Assembly: GCF_030864355.1 (NCBI RefSeq)
Contig: NC_083398.1
Coordinates: 1,178,001-1,242,000, forward strand
Origin: Cutaneotrichosporon cavernicola
Lineage: Eukaryota; Basidiomycota; Tremellomycetes; Trichosporonales; Trichosporonaceae
DNA: 64,000 nucleotides
Reading direction: 5' to 3'
Shown: one piece after another, positions 12,649-24,579 of the stretch
Layout of the letters: every line of letters begins with the position of its first letter
Numbering within the stretch: position 1 is the first letter of the stretch
Made by a program: the position numbers and the translations under genes
Notes under the pieces: model-generated
The model's database searches: none
What the model was told of the DNA's origin: nothing
What the model saw: only the letters and a program-made list of their open reading frames with translations

Positions 12649-13185
12649 TATTAGAGACTCACTTCCATCAGTTGGGCCTCCTCTCCGCTCTGGCGACACA
12701 GTTGACGGAAAGACCCATTGGGATCCTGCAGGAGATCCCACGGGGTGCCGAACTCGATCTTGCGCCCGTGGTCGAGAACCAGGATTCTGTTGTCAGTTCA
12801 TATGCGCGTGCGGCTGATAGTCGGGAACGTGCTGAACGCGGCGTCCTGAAACATGCTCAAGGGGAATGGACAGCTTGCCAGCGCCGAGCTTGACAAAGTC
12901 CGGCCCCCCCGTTGTCATGTCAACTGTGCACCGCTCTTCGCGAGGAGTACGCATCCACAGGCAGGCATTATCCGGGCTGGGCGACTATCCGGGCATGAAT
13001 TGTTCCCAACCATCACATGAGTCCAGGCTGGGACATGTGATGGAAGTTGAGAGAGATTCGGCATTGTTGGCACAGGTGGTGCAAGAGATTGGGTCCAGAC
13101 CCGATGACCTCTGGCTCAAACAATCAAACGTGTGTCACACAATTGGCTTGACGCTTTCGACAATAATGTTGTTCGATCAGCGTGA

Positions 13186-13223
<38 letters not shown>

Positions 13224-16200
13224 CACGGGGTACGCAAGACGTAACGTTGGGTTTGATTGCACTGCCTCGGGTCCGATTCCTGTAATTCTAGTAACTCACT
13301 TGTCCAACCCACAGACCGTCATGAGGCGATGCGCAATGACGAGCATCTGCGTATGCTCCAGTCCCGTGCGTATCACGTTCTGAATAGTCGCGTCTGTCGC
13401 ATGGTCGAGGTTTGCTGTGCTCTCGTCCATGATGAGGAACGACGAGTTGCGGAGCTTGAGCAAGCCGCGCGCTAGCGCGAGCAATTGACGCTGGCCCTGT
13501 GAGAAGTTCCTTCCACCCGCAGCAACTGGTTCGTCCAGCGAGCGGATCATGACGCGCTCCTCGTCGAAACCCAGCGCGAAGCTCAGCGAGGAAGCAGAAG
13601 CCGAACCAGGCCCGTCCAGACCGGAGGCAACACGCACAAGGTCCTGCACCGACCCGCGCCGACTCGCTGCGCGACTGGCGCTACGGCTCATTGCCCGCGA
13701 TGCTGCTAGCGAAGCGCCCGGTGTGCGCCCAGTCAGTCCGCACTGTCGCAGTGCGTCCCAGATTTCGACGTCCTCGTGCTGCCCAAACGGATCCATGTTG
13801 TCGCGGACCGTTCCGGAAAATAGCTGGGCTTCTGCATACGTCAGTCAGTCCGCTTGGCTCCAAATTGAATTGCCCGTGTAGGGTGTACAGCATCGCGCGT
13901 CGTCATTCTGGATTCTGGACAAAACCCACCTTGTGGCAGAATAGTCAGGCGTGACCTTAGGGTTGCGAGGCTGAGCTTGCCAATGTCCAGGCCATCAATG
14001 ACAATGCTCCCTCTTTCTTGATACAGGAAACGGAAGAAGGACAGGGCGAGTGTGCTCTTGCCCGAGCCTGTTCGGCCACATATTCCGATTTTCTCACCCG
14101 GCCCGATTACAAACGATAGGTCCCGGAGCACAGGGTCGAGTTGTGGGGCATATTTGCACGTGAGATTGGAGACAACGATCGAACCATCGCGGCTTGGCCA
14201 TGGTGCGGGTGGCTCCACGCCCTTGCTCTCTTTGGGCTCCTCCTGCTCCAGCTCCAGGTCTTGGTGAGCACTGTCCCAGCGACGACTCACACTCTGAGAT
14301 GCGCTCGACGCTGTTCATGGTCATTTCCGCATCGGCGTACAGACGCACAACCCAAAGGACGTAGTCGGTGAACGAGAGGGCGTAGGTAATTGAGAGGCCG
14401 GCTGCCGCGGCGTTCATCCCAGACTGCAGGGCTAGTACGCAAGCAGCGACGGTGATGAGCGTGCCGATAAAGTTGGAGAGAACATTCAGTGCGCGGTTTG
14501 CCTGCCACAAATACCAGAAGCAGCGGGTATTGGTGTCAAGCTCGCTCAGTAACTTGGACATGAAGCGTGCGCTGTCTCCGTACGAGCGGATCGTCGACAT
14601 ACCCACCAGCGCCTCGGAGAAGGACACAAAAATAGGTGAGCGTGTGACGCTGTCGTAGCGCTTGATTTCGCGCGACGTCGTCACATACAGCGTCCCAACG
14701 ATCCAGTAGAGGACCGTGATGACGGGGAACGCAATGAGGAATGCCGGCGACGAGTACGCGACGACAATCAACACTGTTACGCACGAGAGCACCGAGTTGA
14801 CAAAGAGCATGAGGATCAAAGTCGTCTCCTGGTCGATGGACGACATATCCTTGCTGAGACGGTTCAAGATGCGCCCGCTCGGCGTCGCGTCAAAGAAACG
14901 CAGCTTGGCACCGAGGATGCGTGCCAACATTCGCGAGTACAGCCACTCACTGGCGTGTAGCGAGCCCATGAAAGACATACCGATACGCGCTGCAATGAGG
15001 GCGACATACACTCCCGAGATTGCGAGGTAGATGAGGAGGTAGTACTGCACCGAGTGTTCGGCCTTGGTGAGCACGCTATTGTGGATCTCGAGGCGCGTCG
15101 CGTCTTGGTCCGCACCAGACCATTCCTTAATCCACCAGTTCGAGAGGAACTGGAGCACCTGGGCCCCGATGAACGTGGTAGACAGGACGATCCAGAATGG
15201 CACACCACCTTCGGCGCGGAAGTAGAGGAGGTACGTCCCCCAGCGGACCGAGCCTTGGTTGGACTCTTCGTCCTGCACAAGCCGCTTATCGGGCAGCTGG
15301 TCCTCTGCAGTCATTGCGCTCAAGCGGGAAGTGGAGCGCGTCAGACCGTCGCCGGCAGCGATGGCGTCGAGGCGCTTCTTCGCAACGAGTGCGTCGTAAT
15401 CCATTCCGTCGAGGTTGTCCTCGATGCTGTCGTCTACGTCTCCACCCTGAAACACCGAACGGCGGCGCGAGCGCGAGGTCTTCGTGCTGGACGTGCTAAT
15501 GCTCTCCTCCGCATTGACGGCGTCAGGCGTCTCGCCTTCCGTCGGTGAGCTCGGCTCAGACTCAGCCTCGAGCGCCCCGGATGCTACGAGCATGGCGGGC
15601 GTCCCGCTCACGGCCTTGCCGTCGTCAAGCATTACCACAAAGCTGGCAGCGGGGAGGCAGAGGCCGACGGCGTGAGTCACGAGGATGCAAGTGCGGCCCT
15701 TCATGAGCGGCCCTTTGAGGACGTGCGTATAGATGTGACGGGCAGTTTGTGCGTCGACGGCAGACAGGACGTCGTCGAGGATGACTGTCGCTGCCGACGA
15801 GTAGAGCGCGCGTGCGAGGGCGATACGTGCCTTCTGACCGCCGGAGCATGTCGTGCCCTTCTCCCCGACTTCAGTCTCATCCCCGAGGTCGAAGATCTCA
15901 AAGTCGCGCTCGAGCGCGCACGCATGTACGACGGCCTTGTACCGTGTCTCGTCCCACTCCGAGCCGAAGACAATGTTCTCACGGATCGACGCGCCGATGA
16001 GCCACGCTGTCTGCGCGCAGTACGCTACAGTGTTGGACAAGCCCGTGACCGGGTCAACGGGGCAGAGGTCGCGGCTGGCACGGTCGTTGGGCATGAATAC
16101 TTCACCTGTGAGCAGAACCGTCTCACCGAGGAGCGAGAGGATGAGCGTCGTCTTGCCTGAACCAACTGGGCCTGTGACGAGGCTGAGCTCGCCCTTGGGG

Positions 16201-18470
16201 AATGAGAGATTAAGCTCGCCGAGGCGGAAGGGTTGCGCGCCGTCTATTCCGGGGCCCTCCTCGCCGGGGTAGGAGAAGAGGGCGTCGTGGAAGCCGATGG
16301 CCGGGTCCGAAGGCCCGGGCGTCGACACCTGCGTATACTTGAGAGTCTCGGGTTCGTTGAGGAAGTCCTGGATGCGGCACGCAGACGTGTAGGCTTGTAT
16401 GAGGCGGATGGCGACGTCCTGGAAGAGGCCGAGCGGGTCACGCAGCATGTTGAACAGGACGAGTGAGGCGAATGCGCGGTCCGGCGTGAGCGGTTGCTTG
16501 AACAGCAGGACGTGCACGCCGAACGCAGTGCCCGTAACGAACACAGGTGTGGCCCATACGAGAATGTCAGAGAGAGACATGATTGCGAAGCGCTTGGCGA
16601 GCTCGCCGAGCTCGGCAGTGCGCGTGCCGCTCATGCGTTCCAGAAACTTGCCCTGCCACGAGTTGTACTTTATCAGCTTCATGAACGAGATGACCTCTGT
16701 GGCTGCGTCGAGACGCTTATCGGTTGCACTCATGAGGCGGCGCTGGAACACGGTGAACAGTCGGCCCAAAACCGTCTGGACGGGAATGAGTGCGACCAGG
16801 ACAGCCACACCCGCCACGGCTGCTGGGCCGAGCGTCATGTACAGCAACGTGAGGTTGACGGCGAGGGCGAATGGGGAGCTGACAAGCATGAAAACGTACG
16901 CGCAGACCTCGGAGATGGCAAACGCGTCGACCGACACGAGGTTGTTAACCTTGCCGTCTGACGACGACTCGTCCTCGCCATCAGCGCCCTTCTTCACGGT
17001 CCCGGAACGGTCCTCGCGGCGGAGGGCCTTGGCGAACACTTCGCCGACAATGATTGCGCGCATGCGGATGCAAACGCGTCGCCCGAGCATCAAGGAGTTG
17101 CCGTACACCACCACGCTGAGGCTCTGTCCGATCGCCACTGCCGTCAGCCACGTCTACGTCGGACTCACTCATAGCGACGTACAGCGCCGCCGTGCCGGTG
17201 TGACGGTCACTTTCTGGCTGACCAATCTGCTGCAAGAGCAGTCGCATCCCCGTCGGCGGAAGGTATTGGAGGACGACGAACGAGCACGCGACGACGCTCT
17301 GTCGCACGAGCTCGGGGCGAAAGAACGTAATGAGATCCCAGGCAAGGTTGCGCTTCCGCGGCGAGTTGTGCTTGACCTCGTAAGCGGCGTCGTGTGCAGC
17401 CTGGAAGCGGCGGAACGCGCCGACGCAAGCCGCAGCGCTGTCATCCTCGCGGACAGCAGGGATTTCCTCGAGCGTGATCGGCTTCCAGTAGTGCTTCCAC
17501 AAGAATGGGAGGATGAACCAATATGTTGCGCGCGAGAGGGCGGCTGTGGTCAGAACGAGGCGCTGTGTCTAGTACGTCGCGAGCTTTGCGACGGACTCGC
17601 GGAGGTCCGTACATCGCGAACATCTCTCCTGCACGCGCCATGGCCCGCCACATCCAGTACTCACTACAAGGCTCCTCAATATGTCTCGGTCCCCCCACCC
17701 CACCTCTTGACACAGCACCTCCAACCAACCGATCCAAGGGATCGTGGTATGGCGTGCAAACCAAGATTGCCCAATAAACGACCTCCCAAACAACAATGAT
17801 CGTCGACAACGGGGACGACGGGTAATTCCCCATCTTGCCTGACCGGAACAGCAACAACGACGGCACGAGATGGAGTGTGAGCAGCGACAAAGCGCGGGCA
17901 CCAGCCGCGCTCATGAGCAGAATGACGATCTGGGTTAGCCTAGTCGCGGGGGGACGTACGGGAAAGATGAGGGGGCGGAAATCTTCCCATTCTGGCGCGG
18001 AGGGGAGTCGATAAACCTCGAGTCCAATCCACACTAGGGCGCCCAAGATGGAGACCCAGTAATAAAAGCGGTCCCAGCCGGTGGTGGCGCGGCGGAAGGA
18101 CGCGATCTTCTCTTCTGGCTTTGTCGAGTCCAGAGAGTCAGGCTGGGAAAGACTACTCGCCAGGTTGCGTAGTAGGACGCGCGCTTCGAGTTGCGATAGG
18201 AGGCCGCCGCCGGGAGGGACGAGGGAGGCTGTCGTAATCTCGGGCCCTCGGCGGCGGGGGAACAAAAGGAATGCGGCGCCGAGCGCGGCGAGGACGAGCG
18301 ACGCATTGGCTATGTATCTGGGGTCAGCGAAGTGAGGCTGGCTGGATGAAGCGGGCTGCTGAGCAGGCGGCCCGACTATGAGCCAGCCCGCCGCGCGCGC
18401 ACACGACGGATACGCACTGGTCACGGAAACACGGCGTAAAGTCGCTGCCATCCCACACGCCGCAGCTCAT
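12649..18470 (-). CDS. ABC transporter, ABCC/MRP type (YBT1-like), full length
   Basis: About 1,660 aa. It has N-terminal membrane helices, then TMD1-NBD1-TMD2-NBD2. NBD1 has Walker A GPVGSGKTT, signature CSGGQKARIALARAL and Walker B VILDDVLSAVD, with Asp where NBD2 has catalytic Glu, as is usual for ABCC. NBD2 has GRTGSGKST, FSQGQRQLLALARG and FLIMDESTANLD. ABCC exporters pump organic anions and conjugates across the vacuolar or plasma membrane. The chosen start is MSCGVWDGSDFTPCF at 18470 (exon 18470-18418), spliced at 18317 to YIANASL. Later exons are 17543-17169, 17137-14291, 14259-13930, 13831-13300 and 12786-12649. Three introns are 31-32 nt; the last is 513 nt. One more junction between about 17760 and 17600 must exist because the frame shifts there, but I could not fix it. 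NBD2 contains a Ser/Arg/Ala-rich insertion. ATG 18451 is a less likely alternative start. Confidence 0.9.
13187..13224. repeat. Hexanucleotide (CCAGAG) tandem repeat inside an ABC-transporter intron
   Basis: About six to seven uninterrupted CCAGAG units lie within the 513-nt last intron (13299-12787) of the ABC transporter. The array is intronic, because the exons on either side join in phase as HRLMTVCGLD to KILVLDHG. Confidence 0.85.
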
Positions 18471-18961
18471 GGTAGATTAGTGATGGACAGGCTGGAGACG
18501 TTAGGGACTGTTTAGATAGATGGATGCCGAAATTGGTTACCACCCAACTTCAGACTGACGTCGACGGACTTGCCGCTCCGAACCGCCGGGTCAGCTGCCC
18601 TGGTGACCATGTGGGTCTGCCGGCGGGCGGCGCTTGAACCAGCCTCGGCTTGTCCGAACGTCCGTGGCCCTGGCGTATGCACGCGACTGGCTTCACGTCA
18701 GCTTTTTCGGCATGTCCGAGCACTGCTTGGGCAGAGCGCCTACTTCAGCAGCATCCGGCGTCAGCAAGTGATGACAATCCACCAAATCGACGTCACAAAA
18801 CTATCAGATAACAGTTATGCTTCTCCGCACAGTGCATCCGCTTGGTCACAGATATTCGTCTACACATTAAACACTCTCTCTCCTACTGCTGACTACTTCA
18901 CGAGCCAAAATGTACTCGTCGAACAGTGCGCCGGGGCCACGCACTGGTTGTCGTTAGGGCA
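18471..18961. other. Intergenic, upstream of the ABC transporter
   Basis: 491 bp between the ABC-transporter start and the 3' end of the opsin-related gene, both on the minus strand. No motif is recognised. Confidence 0.5.
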
Positions 18962-20461
18962 TTACGCAGCCGTGTTGCCGTTGTCGCCCTGTGCGGCGGT
19001 GTCGGCGGTTGGGACAGGCGCATACGCGCCGCGGCCATCAGGGCCAGTGCAAGCGCGCGGGTTGACGAACCACTCGGGGAACGACCAGACGGGGTCCTCG
19101 GGGTCGTGGACGTGAGTGAAGAGGATGAAGAAGACGAGGCCGAGCTGGGTCGCGACGTCGATCGCGCCCTGGGTGATGATCTGGGCATTGACGCTCAGGA
19201 CGTTCGTGCCAGTGCCGAGGAACCAGATAACGGGGTACGCGATCCAGCCGATGACTAGGCCGGTTACGCCCAGCGTGTACCGGCCCTGCGTCGAGCGGCG
19301 GCGGGTACGCACCGCGGTGATGCCGGGGAAGAAGAGCATAGACCACGAGCAGAGGGTAAAGAGAAGGGCCAAGACGGACCACCCGATGAACGCGAGGCGT
19401 GGGCGGAGGCTGCGACGGCGCGACGGGAAGTGGTCTGCCGCGATGGTTGAGGCACACGAGAACGCGGCTGAGATCGCAGCTGTGACCGCGTGCAGAGGCG
19501 CTGTGCCACTAAGAATTGCAAACATGACGATGAGCAGGGGGAGCGTGACGGTGTGCGCTGCCTCTTGCATCCAGAAAATCTCACGGAAGTAGACCTCTAC
19601 CGGAGCCGGTTTCTCGGGGATGCCGATGGGAGGGTTGGGGTCGTGGTGGTGCGGTGGCTGATCATGCCGATGCCGGTGGTGGCGGTGTTGGATGCCGAGA
19701 CCAGTAGCGAGGCAAAAGTACGTGAACGCGGTGAAGGTGAGCAACAGAGCCGAGAGGCTGGTGTGAGCAAGTTCAAGAGGTCGAGAGTGCGTACTAGTGA
19801 AAGACGCGGATCTTGTTCTCGACGCGCCGGGCGAGGAGGAGAGTGCCCGCGACGCCGGCGGCGAAGAGGCTAAAGAAGACCCAGAGCGCAATGTGCACGG
19901 GCTTGCCGGCTTCAAGGTAGTGGTAGTGGTAAGCCTGGGGTTAGTGGCGGGCGTACGGATCGCAAGGAGGCTGGCAACTGCGCGCTGAATGGCGAGATCG
20001 AGATCGCCGGATCGCCATCTTCAGGTGCGGGTGAGATCTGCCACTGTGACGCACCGTCACGCAGCATCCCAAAACGCACTGCCGATCTCGACACAACACG
20101 TTGGAGACGGGCGTGGGCGAGGGAAGGTGTGTCATGACACACTCCTCGCACATGTGTCACATCATCGCGAGCTCCCTGATGGGATGCATCCTCGCTAGGC
20201 CCACGGATGAGGTAGAACCCCCCCCCCCCCCCCCTCAACTCAACCCGCCACAGTCGTCACTGACAGGCCGCAACGGGAGGTGGAGGGGAGTGATATGGGC
20301 CACATTGGAGAGGAAGAAGCGACTGCAAGGAGAGTAAACGTAACGGTGGGGAATTGCTTCGGGATCTCTGGGAGGGAGGAAGGTCCACTCACGTCGTGTC
20401 CGGGTCCTGGGCCATGATCGGGGTACTGGTAGCTCATGATGAAAGGGGAGGTGTTGAGCAT
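18962..20461 (-). CDS. Opsin-related seven-helix membrane protein (MRH1/YRO2/HSP30-like) lacking the retinal lysine
   Basis: Exons 20461-20393, 19934-19795 and 19757-18962 join in phase to 334 aa with seven hydrophobic helices. Microbial-rhodopsin hallmarks are visible: helix A/B with NKIRVFHYLSALLLTFTAFTYFCLATG, helix C with TLPLL, helix F with AYPVIWFLG (bacteriorhodopsin YPVVWLIG) and helix G with AIDVATQLG (bacteriorhodopsin VLDVSAKVG). The Schiff-base lysine position is Gln (codon 19147-19145). The helix C proton-acceptor position aligns to Ala and the donor position to Met. It should therefore not bind retinal covalently or pump protons. Opsin-related proteins of fungi are plasma-membrane, stress-associated proteins of unclear biochemistry. 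The C-terminal tail is polar (PTADTAAQGDN). The first ATG has ACC-ATG context; MSYQYPD (20437) is an alternative start. Intron 1 is unusually long (458 nt). Confidence 0.82.
20218..20234. repeat. 17-base C homopolymer
   Basis: An uninterrupted run of 17 C on the plus strand inside the first intron of the opsin-related gene. Length may be a sequencing estimate. Confidence 0.8.
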
Positions 20462-20881
20462 GGTGATTAAATCTAGTGAAGAGGATGATAATGAAAGAAG
20501 AGAAAGGAAGGAGAGTTGGCGTTTATGACTGGCCTTGGGAGTTGGGAATGAGGAGTGGGGCGCAGTGGCGAACTGCGAAGAGTGACTATGACTATGACTG
20601 AGTGTAAGGGTGTGGTGTCAACAAGGGCCAACTTGGCATCTTGGGTGGGAGCTTCAAACACCAGTATCACTTCCATGACCGCATCACTCCACCTCGGTAT
20701 GTCATGACGTCGCCCAAGGGTCACATTCCACAACCACCACATGCTAGCTGCTAGCTGACACAGAGCAGCCACATATGGATATCCATAGTCCGTGTAACTC
20801 GCTCAAGACTATCCAACAAACAACCACCGCACCGCGTTCCACAACCACGACATCGTGTCCTGCACAGCGCGTATACTGCCG
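20462..20881. other. Intergenic, promoter of the opsin-related gene
   Basis: 420 bp between two minus-strand genes. It is purine-rich just upstream of the ATG. No canonical heat-shock element or TATA box is evident. Confidence 0.45.
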
Positions 20882-23800
20882 TCAGCTGTATGTCCCCAGT
20901 TCAAAGCTGTACCTTGGTTGATGCGCGAGCCACGTCCCCCAGTTGGAAGGGTGGACGACTCGCCCGAGCCCGTGCTCGGTGCGCGGTGCCAGCTCCGCTT
21001 CCCTCTTCAGATCCCGCTCCGTGCCCAACTTGAGGAGATCAACCTCGATATCCGCAGAACCCCCCGCTCGTGTATGCACGGCGCTCGTGTGGTCTGCTGG
21101 TTTCGCGGGAGGTTCAGATACCACACTGTCGGCCCAGTTGCGTACCCGGCCAGCGTCCTCGCGCCACCGCTCCTCCTCTCCCCGCCAACCCTCCTCTCTC
21201 TTCGCCTCTCTCCATCTCTCGCTGGCACGGTCGACACCATACAGGCGTAGGTCGCGGGCTTCGTCTGCCACAAAGGCAACTTCGGCGCGCAAGCGGGCGA
21301 CCTGGCTCGCCAACGAGCCCAAGATCCAGAGTAGGACGAGGTTGACGAGCGTGTTCCAAGATACGAGGGAGCCGAGAGCAGAGCGCGTGCGCGACAGCTT
21401 CACCACACCCACTTGCGGTGGGCTTGGCGGTACAATAAGTACCACCTCCCCCTTCTTGTCCTCGTCATCAACAGGAGTCTCCTCCGTGTCTTCCTCTGCA
21501 GGAGGGGGAGTGGAGACAGGCGGCGGTGCGGGAGCAAAGGTGATGTACGGCACAGCGGCGAGGTCGCCTGTGAATATCCACTCGTCCGTGCGCTCAAGGT
21601 TAGTCGCGGGGGGATAGGCGAGGGGTTCTGCTGTTAGCTTCCTCTCACGTTGGGACGTACTCTTCCACCCATCGCCAGCGAGCTCGACGCGCAGCTTGCC
21701 TGTTCCTTCCAGTACAGGGAGCGCGACGCCGTCGTCGCTCGCGACTTCGAGCACGAGCTCGACGTTGCCTCGCCCTCTACCTACACGCACGTCCGCAAAG
21801 ATGGCGCCGTCCTCTTCTCTGGCGTGGACCGCGTGCGGAAGGGAGGTACCGCGTGCGGAAGCGCGCACGACGCGCACGGTCTCGGGCGGAACGCTCAGGC
21901 CCACCAGCACCTCTTCGGCGTTGGTAGGCCATGGAAGGAGCACGGACAATGTCTGCAAACCCCAGATACTGCGCTTGACATTTGCGCGAACGACGCCTGA
22001 CACCGGCACAGCTGCGTGCGGGGCCAATGGCGTCCCCCCCTCGTCAGTCCATGCGAATGTGCCGACTGACGGTTCGGTCGTCGAGCACAATGACAGGGAC
22101 TCTTCCTCATCGTCCGACTGTGGCTGTGGGGCAAGCACTGCGCCGGGACACTTGACGTCGCACTCGGTCGGGAGAGTCGCATCCTCGAAACGGAAGAACG
22201 GGATGGGTACGCGCGCGTTGGGCGACACGAGTGTCATGGGCAGCGGCACGAGCGTGCCTTCCACAAGAAGGACGCTGTCGTCCTCCTCGTCGTTCCTGGA
22301 GTGCTCGAACTCCAGCTCAAACGTGGATGCCAGTGTCGGCGTGCGGGGCACGACCTTGAGCACTGCCGCACCATGTCGCTCGATGCGCAGGAGGCTCGGG
22401 GTTGCAGGCAACGCTGGGCCGTCGTCCTCCCTGTACGAGTTGAGCTCGAAAGAGAAGTCGGCAGCGCCGAGAGACGCGAGGTCAGACGGTCCCTCTATGG
22501 GGCCCACAGTCGACATCGAGTCGTCGGGGATGGTCGTGGTTGCCGAGATTAACGCACCCAGGCCCGGCAAGTCGGCTGAACGCCACGAGAAGAGCCCGTC
22601 GGCGCGGATCTGCAGACTTTTCCAACCCCATCCGGGCGGAAGAACGGCCTCGAGCCTGAACGGCCCGTCGGTTGATGCAATCACGGCCTCAAATGTGATC
22701 CCGACAGAGGGTTGTCTGGGGTCCCAGTGCGGCACAATACGCAGGCCTGGAGGCGTACCGAGCGCCGGCGCAAAGCCCCACTGTAACGCGACGACATCCG
22801 TGCTCTGGTACCGGCCGCGAAGCCAGCTGCTATCCTCGTCACTGCCGTCGCTTGAGCCTGCACCAGGCACCTCGCCGTCCTCCCACCCGTCGTCGAAGCG
22901 GCGCTTGGACGGCGTCGAGGGGTCGTGTGCGTCAAACACGGACGACGGCAGCGGGAGAACCCGCGGCATTGTCACGATCTCTGCGGACGTGCACTCCGGG
23001 TCGGGCGGGACGATCTCGAAGCGGATAAAGTTGTCGAGGCACTTGGGAGTCGGGATGGAGGCCTGGTGTGAGCAACAAGACAAGGGTCTAGCGACAGGGC
23101 CTTTACCTTGAACCACGTCTGCCCGTTAGTCGTTTCCTCGTCGATCGGCACCTCAAACTCGAGAACGACAAGCCACTCGTTGCGAGCCCGCCCACCGACC
23201 GACGAGCGCCGCCGCACTTTTTCGTTTGTTGGGACCGGGGTGCCGTCGACCACAACGAAGACCTGGTCCGTTGCCCGGGAGACGTCGACGTGGGGCTTGA
23301 GACCAGGGTCGTTCGTGACTGGAGGGTATGCGCCGGGTGGTGGAAGGGCGAGGAGTGCCGCAGCGGTCGCGATGTGTCGTGACGACGACGCTAACGCGAG
23401 TGATGCGGGAAGGGGGTAAAGCGCAGGAATAGATCGTAACTTGGGCTTGGGGCCTCTGCGTTAGTCGATCACAAGGCCCAAGCATCCGTGCACGACGCAC
23501 CTTGGAACAGCTCCCAGCGTTGCTGGCGCCCATCTCCGTCCTTGGGAAGCGTGATCTAATGTCAGCTTGGCTCTGGAGTAGGGTCTTGGGTGGTGAGAAG
23601 AAGGCGATGGACCTGGGAGATACCGCATGAGAACCCACCTTGAGACACAAGACGCCGACGACCTTGTCGCCGCGCGCGGTCGCCTCCAATCCAGCCTTGG
23701 ATACCACCAATCCTGCCGGAGCCGTCGGCGTGCTCAGTCCCATGTTGAGTCTTCCAGTACCAGCAGTGCTCATGTCGAGGAAGGGCGACGCGGTCGACGC

Positions 23801-24184
23801 CGCGCTGAGAGCAGACGCGAGCGGTGGTTTAGTGCGTGGGCTGGGTGTCGCGGACGCCGTGGCCGAAGTGGGCGTGGACGAGCGGGCGCTCCCTGTCGAC
23901 GTGGCAGACGCCGTTGACGTTGTCCCCGCAGAGGCGATGGATGCCGCGGACGTTGTAACCGTGGAGTCTGGTAAGGATGGAGGCGTAGGCTTAGGGGAGG
24001 GAGATGGGGAGGCTGGGCTGGCTGACAGTTTGGGAGGAGATGAAGATGGAGGGCTTGCTTGTACCGGATGGCGTGACGGAGAGGCTGGGCCGGATTCTTG
24101 GGATGGGCGGGGCTGTTCAGAGGCGCGGGGGCGAGGGGGCCGTGTGTGCGTGTGGGCGTGGGAGTGGGAGTTTGAGTTTGCCAT
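20882..24184 (-). CDS. Unrecognised large protein with one C-terminal membrane segment
   Basis: Exons 24184-23639, 23555-23501, 23453-23107 and 23062-20882 join in phase to 1,042 aa. I do not recognise the family. Visible layout: a His/Ser/Pro/Thr-rich N-terminus (about 1-130); a conserved-looking globular stretch through KVVGVLCLKITLPKDG and NEWLVVLEFEVPIDEE; acidic linkers (DDGWEDGEVPG); long beta-rich segments with repeated short hydrophobic strands; then one hydrophobic helix (LVNLVLLWILGSLASQVARL) near residue 870, followed by a charged Arg/Glu tail. The pattern fits a tail-proximal single-pass membrane protein whose large N-terminal part faces one side. There is no signal peptide at the chosen start. 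An upstream in-frame ATG at 24346 would add 54 residues. Function is unknown. Confidence 0.72.
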
Positions 24185-24579
24185 GTCGAAGAGGCCGACG
24201 CGGGAGGCTGCAGGCCTGAGCGGTCGACTTGGCGAGGGAGTGTCGGGAGACTGAATGGTGGCAAAGAGTTGAGTCGAGGTGACGGCGTCGAGATATTCCT
24301 GGCGTAAGAGTGGCGTTGTTGACACTTGTAGATCAATGATATGCAAGGGACAAGGGCAAAGTTAAGGGGGGGAATACTAAAGAGATGATTACGTTTGCCC
24401 ACTACATTAGACATTAATTACAACAGGTGACTCACGTCCACGTGGTCGGATGGGCAAGACCATCTGCCAAAACGCCTTCGTTCCCATTTCTGGACAACAA
24501 GTTCGGCACATCGCACTCGTGCTGCAGAGATACATGGCTGAGTAGTGTCTACAGACCTAGACAGGCAGACCTAGACGGA
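24185..24579. other. Short intergenic stretch
   Basis: About 395 bp between the unknown membrane protein and the TOM20 3' end. It includes a short AT-rich segment near 24360-24420. No gene is supported. Confidence 0.5.

Noticed and set aside
13187..13224. CRISPR-like array
   Set aside because: The six-base units without spacers are an ordinary microsatellite inside an intron.
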